Shown in pieces: positions 60,674-64,000 of a DNA stretch of 64,000 nucleotides. Below the pieces are notes generated by a model. It searched no databases, was not told the DNA's origin, and saw only the letters and a program-made list of their open reading frames with translations. The stretch is from an uncultured Christensenellaceae bacterium (GTDB lineage Bacteria; Bacillota; Clostridia; Christensenellales; Borkfalkiaceae). Each line of letters begins with the position of its first letter. Position 1 is the stretch's first letter. A program made the position numbers and the translations under genes. Location of the stretch: NCBI GenBank assembly GCA_910588465.1, contig CAJUOP010000009.1, forward strand, positions 15,131 to 79,130, written 5' to 3'.

Positions 60674-62164
60674 TTACTGTATTTTCGTTACGGTTACCGT
60701 TTTGGTGGCGACCGTCTTGCGGAAGGAGAGGTCGTGCTCGACAAACAGCATGGTCGGGCAAAATGCTTTGATCAGGGTTTCTATCTGCATACGCGAATAG
60801 ACGTCGATATAATTCAGCGGTTCGTCCCACACGTAAAGGTGCGCCCGTTCGCACAGACTGCGGGCAAGCATCACCTTTCTTTTCTGTCCTTCCGAACAGG
60901 CGGAAAGCTCTCCGCCTAAATCCTTTTTCGTAAAGTCCATTTTATTTAAAATCGCCCGCAGAAGCGTTTCGTCCACGCCGTACTGCGCGGCATAATCGCT
61001 CAGCGTTCCGCGCAAAGCTTCGGCGGTTTGCGGCACGTAAGAGATTTTCAGCCCCGACGAAATTTGCAGTTTGCCCGAACGGTCCTTTATCTCTCCCGTA
61101 ATCAGCTTTAAAAGGCTGCTCTTCCCGCAGCCGTTCGCCCCCTCCAACGCGACGCGTTCGTTCCTGAGCAGCTCGAATCGGACAGGCTCGCAGACGCGCT
61201 TTCCATCGTATTCGACGGCGACGCCGCCCGACAGGAGCAGTCGCTCCGAATGATATTGTAAGGGAAATATTTTCAGCGCTTCGCTCGTTTCGACATTTTT
61301 TAAGAGCGCGGATTTTTGCTCGATCGCCTGCTGCGTGCGCGCCTCCGCCGTCTTGGCGCGCTTCATCATCTTTGCCGCCTTGTGCCCGATATATCCCTTG
61401 TCCGGCTTTAATCCCGCGCTGTTTTTGCCGTGCTTTTCGGCTTCCGTTTTTGCAGACCACTCCGCCGTGCGCTTCGCCGTCTCTTTCAGGCGGCGGATAT
61501 CCTTTTTCAGTCGTTCGCTCTGCGCTACCTCGAAAGCTTGCTGCCGCTCGAAGTTGTTCAGCCAGGCGGAAAAGTTTCCGCTCTGTACTTCGATATCCGC
61601 TTTATTTACGGAAAGCACGTGGTCGATGCAGCCGTCTAAAAACGCCCTGTCGTGCGAGACGACGATATAGCCGCTTTTACGGTTGAGATAGTCGGAGACG
61701 GTTTTGCGTGCGGCGGCGTCCAGATGGTTGGTCGGCTCGTCGAGCAGCGGAAAGCCTTTTTCTGTTAGGAACAGAGCCGCCAGCAAGAGCTTGGTTTGTT
61801 CTCCGCCCGAAAGCAGACCGAAGGGCATATACAGCTTTTCCGCGCCGACGTTCAAATACGACAGCTCGCGGATCAGTTCCCAATCCTGCGCCGCGGGGCA
61901 GATCTCTTGCAGAATTTCGAGGGCAAGACGGTCTTTTTCGCGGACGGGAAAGGGGAAATATACAAAGTTCACCGTTGCGGAAATCGTGCCGCGGTATTCG
62001 TAACTTCCTGCCAGAAGTTTTAAAAACGTGGTTTTTCCTCTGCCGTTTCGTCCCGTTAACCCTAGCTTCCAATCGGTATCGAGGCGAAGGGACACGTTTT
62101 CGAACACATTCGCCGCGCTTCCGTCGTAGCCGAACGTTAAGTTTTGTATTTGTATCACAGACAT
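60674..62164 (-). CDS. ABC-F ribosomal protection protein (Lsa/CplR-type)
   Basis: 496 residues with two ABC domains and no membrane segments. First domain: Walker A GRNGRGKTT, signature LSGGEQTK, LLDEPTNHLD. Second: GANGCGKSS, a degenerate signature CSEGQKRK, and VWDEPLNYIDV, both typical of the Lsa/CplR antibiotic-resistance branch. The interdomain linker (about 190-265) is long and charged; it would reach the P-site tRNA and peptidyl transferase centre. Likely protects against lincosamide, streptogramin A or pleuromutilin drugs (from family knowledge; specificity not readable). RBS GGAGAAAC before ATG 62164. Preceded by an attenuator leader. Confidence 0.85.
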   Translation of the reverse strand: MSVIQIQNLTFGYDGSAANVFENVSLRLDTDWKLGLTGRNGRGKTTFLKLLAGSYEYRGTISATVNFVYFPFPVREKDRLALEILQEICPAAQDWELIRELSYLNVGAEKLYMPFGLLSGGEQTKLLLAALFLTEKGFPLLDEPTNHLDAAARKTVSDYLNRKSGYIVVSHDRAFLDGCIDHVLSVNKADIEVQSGNFSAWLNNFERQQAFEVAQSERLKKDIRRLKETAKRTAEWSAKTEAEKHGKNSAGLKPDKGYIGHKAAKMMKRAKTAEARTQQAIEQKSALLKNVETSEALKIFPLQYHSERLLLSGGVAVEYDGKRVCEPVRFELLRNERVALEGANGCGKSSLLKLITGEIKDRSGKLQISSGLKISYVPQTAEALRGTLSDYAAQYGVDETLLRAILNKMDFTKKDLGGELSACSEGQKRKVMLARSLCERAHLYVWDEPLNYIDVYSRMQIETLIKAFCPTMLFVEHDLSFRKTVATKTVTVTKIQ

Positions 62165-62248
62165 AGTTGTTTCTCCTTTTTGTTGGATTGTGTATTTGCG
62201 CTCTTGCCGCCGTTATGGGGGCGGACAGCGACGAAATGAGATAGGAAC

Positions 62249-62342
62249 GGTCATTCTGAGGCACGGAATAGCCGTGCCGTGAGAATCTTGGCTTGCAGTC
62301 CGCTTGGGATTCCTTCGGTCGCTGCGCTCCCTCTGAATGACA
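62249..62342. repeat. Dispersed repeat, inverted pair in the ABC-F leader (copy 11)
   Basis: GTCATTCTGAGGCACGG...GAGAATC then GGGATTCCTTCGG...CTGAATGACA; it lies inside the 5' untranslated region between the attenuator and the start codon. Confidence 0.8.
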
Positions 62343-62361
62343 ATTCGGTGTTTCGGAAAAC

Positions 62362-62390
62362 AAAAAAGCTACGGAAAAATCCCGTAACTT
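62362..62390 (-). terminator. Attenuator terminator in the ABC-F leader
   Basis: On the minus strand GTTACGG (62388-62382), loop GATTTTT, CCGTAGC (62374-62368) with one wobble, then six T (62367-62362). Confidence 0.8.
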
Positions 62391-62412
62391 TCAACGTTTG
62401 TTTTATTGTTAA

Positions 62413-62490
62413 GAATTTTTCTTGCAAGCGCAAAAAACGGCAAAATACTTCGTCCGTTTTTTGTTATTTAATTCAGCAAGAAAAAATCTC
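62413..62490 (-). promoter_or_regulatory. Leader RNA switch of the ABC-F gene (alternative pairings)
   Basis: GATTTTTTCTTGC inside the leader ORF (62490-62478, minus) is complementary in 12 of 13 positions to GCAAGAAAAATTC (62425-62413), enclosing a second hairpin AAAAAACGG/CCGTTTTTT (62462-62432). If the ORF is covered by a ribosome, GAAAAATTC is free to pair with GGATTTTTC in the attenuator loop (62382-62374), 9 of 9 with one wobble. Confidence 0.6.
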
Positions 62491-62493
62491 CAT
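62473..62493 (-). CDS. Leader peptide MEIFSC upstream of the ABC-F gene
   Basis: Six codons plus TGA, with AAGGAG (62505-62500) six bases upstream of the ATG. It lies just after a good promoter and before an attenuator hairpin. Such short leader ORFs are known controls of antibiotic-induced ABC-F and methylase genes, where a drug-stalled ribosome changes RNA folding. Too short for usual gene finders; support is the ribosome site, position and complementarity to downstream RNA. Confidence 0.65.
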   Translation of the reverse strand: MEIFSC

Positions 62494-62520
62494 TTAGCAC
62501 TCCTTTGTTTCGTTAAGCTC

Positions 62521-62549
62521 AGTATAGCATGTTTTTTACGCAAAGGCAA
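62521..62549 (-). promoter_or_regulatory. Promoter of the ABC-F leader
   Basis: Minus strand TTGCCT (62549-62544), 17 bases, TATACT (62526-62521). Confidence 0.75.
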
Positions 62550-62633
62550 GCGGTTGCTTCACATAATTTTGCGGCAATTTTAAAATGCAACCGTAAGTTG
62601 CGCAAAAATTTTCGGTTTGCCAACACAAGTTGG
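62546..62633. promoter_or_regulatory. Three CAAC/GTTG-type palindromes between the divergent promoters
   Basis: GCAAGCGGTTGC (62546-62557), GCAACCGTAAGTTGC (62587-62601) and CCAACACAAGTTGG (62620-62633). The outer ones touch the promoters of the ABC-F and XRE genes. Confidence 0.45.
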
Positions 62634-62662
62634 TTGAAGTTTTTTATTCGCCCGTGTATACT
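62634..62662 (+). promoter_or_regulatory. Promoter of the membrane XRE regulator
   Basis: TTGAAG (62634-62639), 17 bases, TATACT (62657-62662). Confidence 0.7.
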
Positions 62663-62707
62663 GTAATCAAACTTAGGTTATAAAAGGAGCGTTTGCGGGA
62701 GGGTAAA

Positions 62708-63694
62708 ATGGTTTTTGCAAAAAATTTACAGTATTTAAGAAAACGCGATAAAATCACGCAGGAGGAGCTTGCCGAGCGGATCGGCGTTTCGCGGCAGTCC
62801 GTTTCCAAATGGGAGACGGGGGAAGCGTATCCCGAAACGGATAAGCTGATTTTGCTGTGCGACTTGTTTGCCGTGTCGCTCGACGCGCTGTTGCGAACAG
62901 ATCTTTCGGCGGAGATTACGGAGCCCGCTCGGGAAGAGGCGGGGGAGGTGTTGTCCGCATTTACGGATAAAACGGCGTATGCCTTGCAGATGGATCGGTT
63001 TTCCCGCGGAATCGCGTTCGGCGTGTTTTTGGTGTTGTTCGGGGTTGCCGCGTGCATGACGCTTACGGGCGTCGCTTGTACGTTGGGGGACAGACTGAAA
63101 AGCTTGACCGAGGCTTTGAGCGGCGTGGCGGTTCTTTTATTCGTTGCCGCGGCGGTATTTTTGTTCGCGTTCAGTGGGATCGGATACGATAAGTTCCGCA
63201 AGGCGCATCCCGTGATGGGCGAGGTGTTTTCCGAGCAAGAGCTGCGCGCCTTCGGCAAACGGTTCGCCGTCGCCCTGCCCGCGCTCGTTTCGGCAATTTT
63301 GCTCGACGCGGCGTTGCTTATCACGTTTATTTCTCTGGTCGAAGCGGAGATATTAAAGGTTTTCAACAAAGAGGCTGCGACCTGTTATTTTGTGGCGGCG
63401 TTTTTGTGCGTGCTTGCGTTTTTGGTGGGCGCACTCGTTTATTTCGGGATCCAGCACGGGAAATATCATGTTTCGGAATACAACAAGCAGAACGAACAGG
63501 GTGCTGCGCGCTCTCAGCATTTTAAAGTGAAAGAGGCGATTTGCGGTTCGGTTATGATGGCGGCTACGGCGATTTATTTCGTGCTGGGGTTTGTGTGCGG
63601 CTGGTGGCATCCCGGTTGGGTGGTATTTCCCGTGGGCGGTATTATCTGCGGAATCGTAGACGCGATTTTTAAAGCGAAGGGCGGTAAAGAATAA
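62708..63694 (+). CDS. XRE regulator with membrane domain
   Basis: 328 residues. N-terminal HTH_3 (about 5-60: ITQEELAERIGVSRQSVSKWETGEAYPE) of the SinR/Xre class, a short linker, then four to six membrane helices (about 95-125, 135-160, 185-215, 230-250, 280-310). Such HTH-membrane fusions are common in Firmicutes beside transporters. It diverges from the ABC-F gene and may sense envelope or drug stress (inference). I start at ATG 62708, after a weak GGAGGG; the TTG-led frame to 62693 adds five residues. Confidence 0.82.
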   Translation: MVFAKNLQYLRKRDKITQEELAERIGVSRQSVSKWETGEAYPETDKLILLCDLFAVSLDALLRTDLSAEITEPAREEAGEVLSAFTDKTAYALQMDRFSRGIAFGVFLVLFGVAACMTLTGVACTLGDRLKSLTEALSGVAVLLFVAAAVFLFAFSGIGYDKFRKAHPVMGEVFSEQELRAFGKRFAVALPALVSAILLDAALLITFISLVEAEILKVFNKEAATCYFVAAFLCVLAFLVGALVYFGIQHGKYHVSEYNKQNEQGAARSQHFKVKEAICGSVMMAATAIYFVLGFVCGWWHPGWVVFPVGGIICGIVDAIFKAKGGKE

Positions 63695-63708
63695 TTTTTG
63701 ATCAAAAC

Positions 63709-63731
63709 GGGCGTCCGAATTTCGGGCGCCC
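63709..63731 (+). terminator. Hairpin after the XRE gene, weak terminator
   Basis: GGGCGTCCGAA (63709-63719) pairs with TTCGGGCGCCC (63721-63731) with one wobble; no T-run follows directly. Confidence 0.4.
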
Positions 63732-63794
63732 GCATATAATAGAGAGAACGGCAAAAAAATTTTTGAAAAAATTCCGTAATAAACACAAAAACGC

Positions 63795-63823
63795 TTGATT
63801 TCTTTTGCGGGATATGGTATATT
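63795..63823 (+). promoter_or_regulatory. Promoter of the tRNA cluster
   Basis: TTGATT (63795-63800), 17 bases, TATATT (63818-63823). Confidence 0.75.
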
Positions 63824-63837
63824 ATTCAAGCAAGTTC

Positions 63838-63913
63838 GGAAGCTTAGCTCAGCCGGGAGAGCATCTGCCTTACAAGCAGAGGGTCATAGGTTCGATCCCT
63901 ATAGCTTCCACCA
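63838..63913 (+). tRNA. tRNA-Val (anticodon TAC)
   Basis: Complete cloverleaf: acceptor GGAAGCT/AGCTTCC, D-arm GCTC...GAGC, anticodon loop CTTACAA with TAC at 63871-63873, T-arm ATAGG-TTCGATC-CCTAT, and an encoded CCA end. Confidence 0.97.
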
Positions 63914-63936
63914 TAACAGTGCGGATTGTTTTTTAT

Positions 63937-64000
63937 GCGGGAATAGCTCAGTGGTAGAGCGTCACCTTGCCAAGGTGAATGTCGCGGGTTCGAATCTCGT
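63937..64000 (+). tRNA. tRNA-Gly (anticodon GCC), cut by window end
   Basis: Acceptor GCGGGAA, D-arm GCTC-AGTGGTA-GAGC, anticodon stem TCACC/GGTGA with loop TTGCCAA (GCC at 63969-63971), T-arm begins GCGGG-TTCGAAT-C. The 3' end is outside. Second gene of a tRNA run. Confidence 0.95.

Overview
The window is about 64 kb of a chromosome from a spore-forming, Gram-positive bacterium, most likely an uncultured member of the Clostridia. The evidence is a set of endospore genes (spoVT, a spoIVFA/spoIVFB pair, a SipL-like SPOCS/LysM coat protein beside veg), Firmicute synteny (spoVT-yabM-yabN; spoIVFAB-rng-rplU-rpmA), a T-box leader on pheST and an L27 with an N-terminal extension. Housekeeping genes are visibly GC-rich, while a few small regulatory islets are AT-rich. 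Lineage below class level is my inference.

Layout. 1-6.4 kb: excision repair (uvrB 3' part, a HAD phosphatase, uvrA) and an aminotransferase. 6.5-11 kb: spoVT, a MOP-family flippase, yabN and dus. 11-13.6 kb: a TetR-ABC-FtsX operon with a readable operator. 13.7-18.3 kb: gyrB-gyrA. 18.4-19.5 kb: an AT-rich islet with two divergent small-gene/XRE modules, one decayed. 19.9-24.6 kb: T-box-pheS-pheT-nadA. 24.6-25.2 kb: a third XRE module. 25.6-32 kb: a P-type ATPase diverging from serS-exonuclease-rRNA methyltransferase. 32-35.7 kb: a giant surface lipoprotein. 35.9-40.8 kb: a split TauE/SafE pair and a ppx-maf-mreB-like-mscS cluster. 41-42.2 kb: a fourth XRE module. 42.2-44 kb: veg diverging from a SipL-like gene. 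44.4-48.4 kb: two tandem paralogous lipoproteins and a SecB-like gene. 48.5-53.2 kb: a MATE exporter and pyruvate phosphate dikinase. 53.3-60.5 kb: a TM2-domain protein, a cysteine desulfurase, spoIVFAB, RNase G, a small helical protein, L21 and L27. 60.7-63.7 kb: an antibiotic-resistance-type ABC-F gene with a leader-peptide attenuator, diverging from a membrane XRE regulator. 63.8-64 kb: tRNA-Val and the start of tRNA-Gly.

Two things stand out. First, four small divergent modules (18.5-18.9, 19.1-19.5, 24.6-25.2 and 41.1-42.2 kb) share one plan: a small protein gene or pair on the minus strand with a near-consensus sigma-A promoter, facing a small Cro/CI-type regulator. Each has its own, different palindrome placed in or beside the promoter; in one module the palindrome exactly fills the 17-bp spacer. 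They look like a family of insulated, phage-like switches. Second, the ABC-F gene has a 543-bp leader with a six-codon upstream ORF and mutually exclusive RNA pairings that fit a ribosome-stalling attenuator.

Intergenic space also carries a dispersed repeat family (arms with GATTCT and AGAATGACA around variable palindromic centres) at about eleven places. It is expanded into short tandem arrays at 25.4 and 44.2 kb and once supplies the stop codon of a gene. All functions are read from the sequence and from memory of protein families; no database search or folding program was run.
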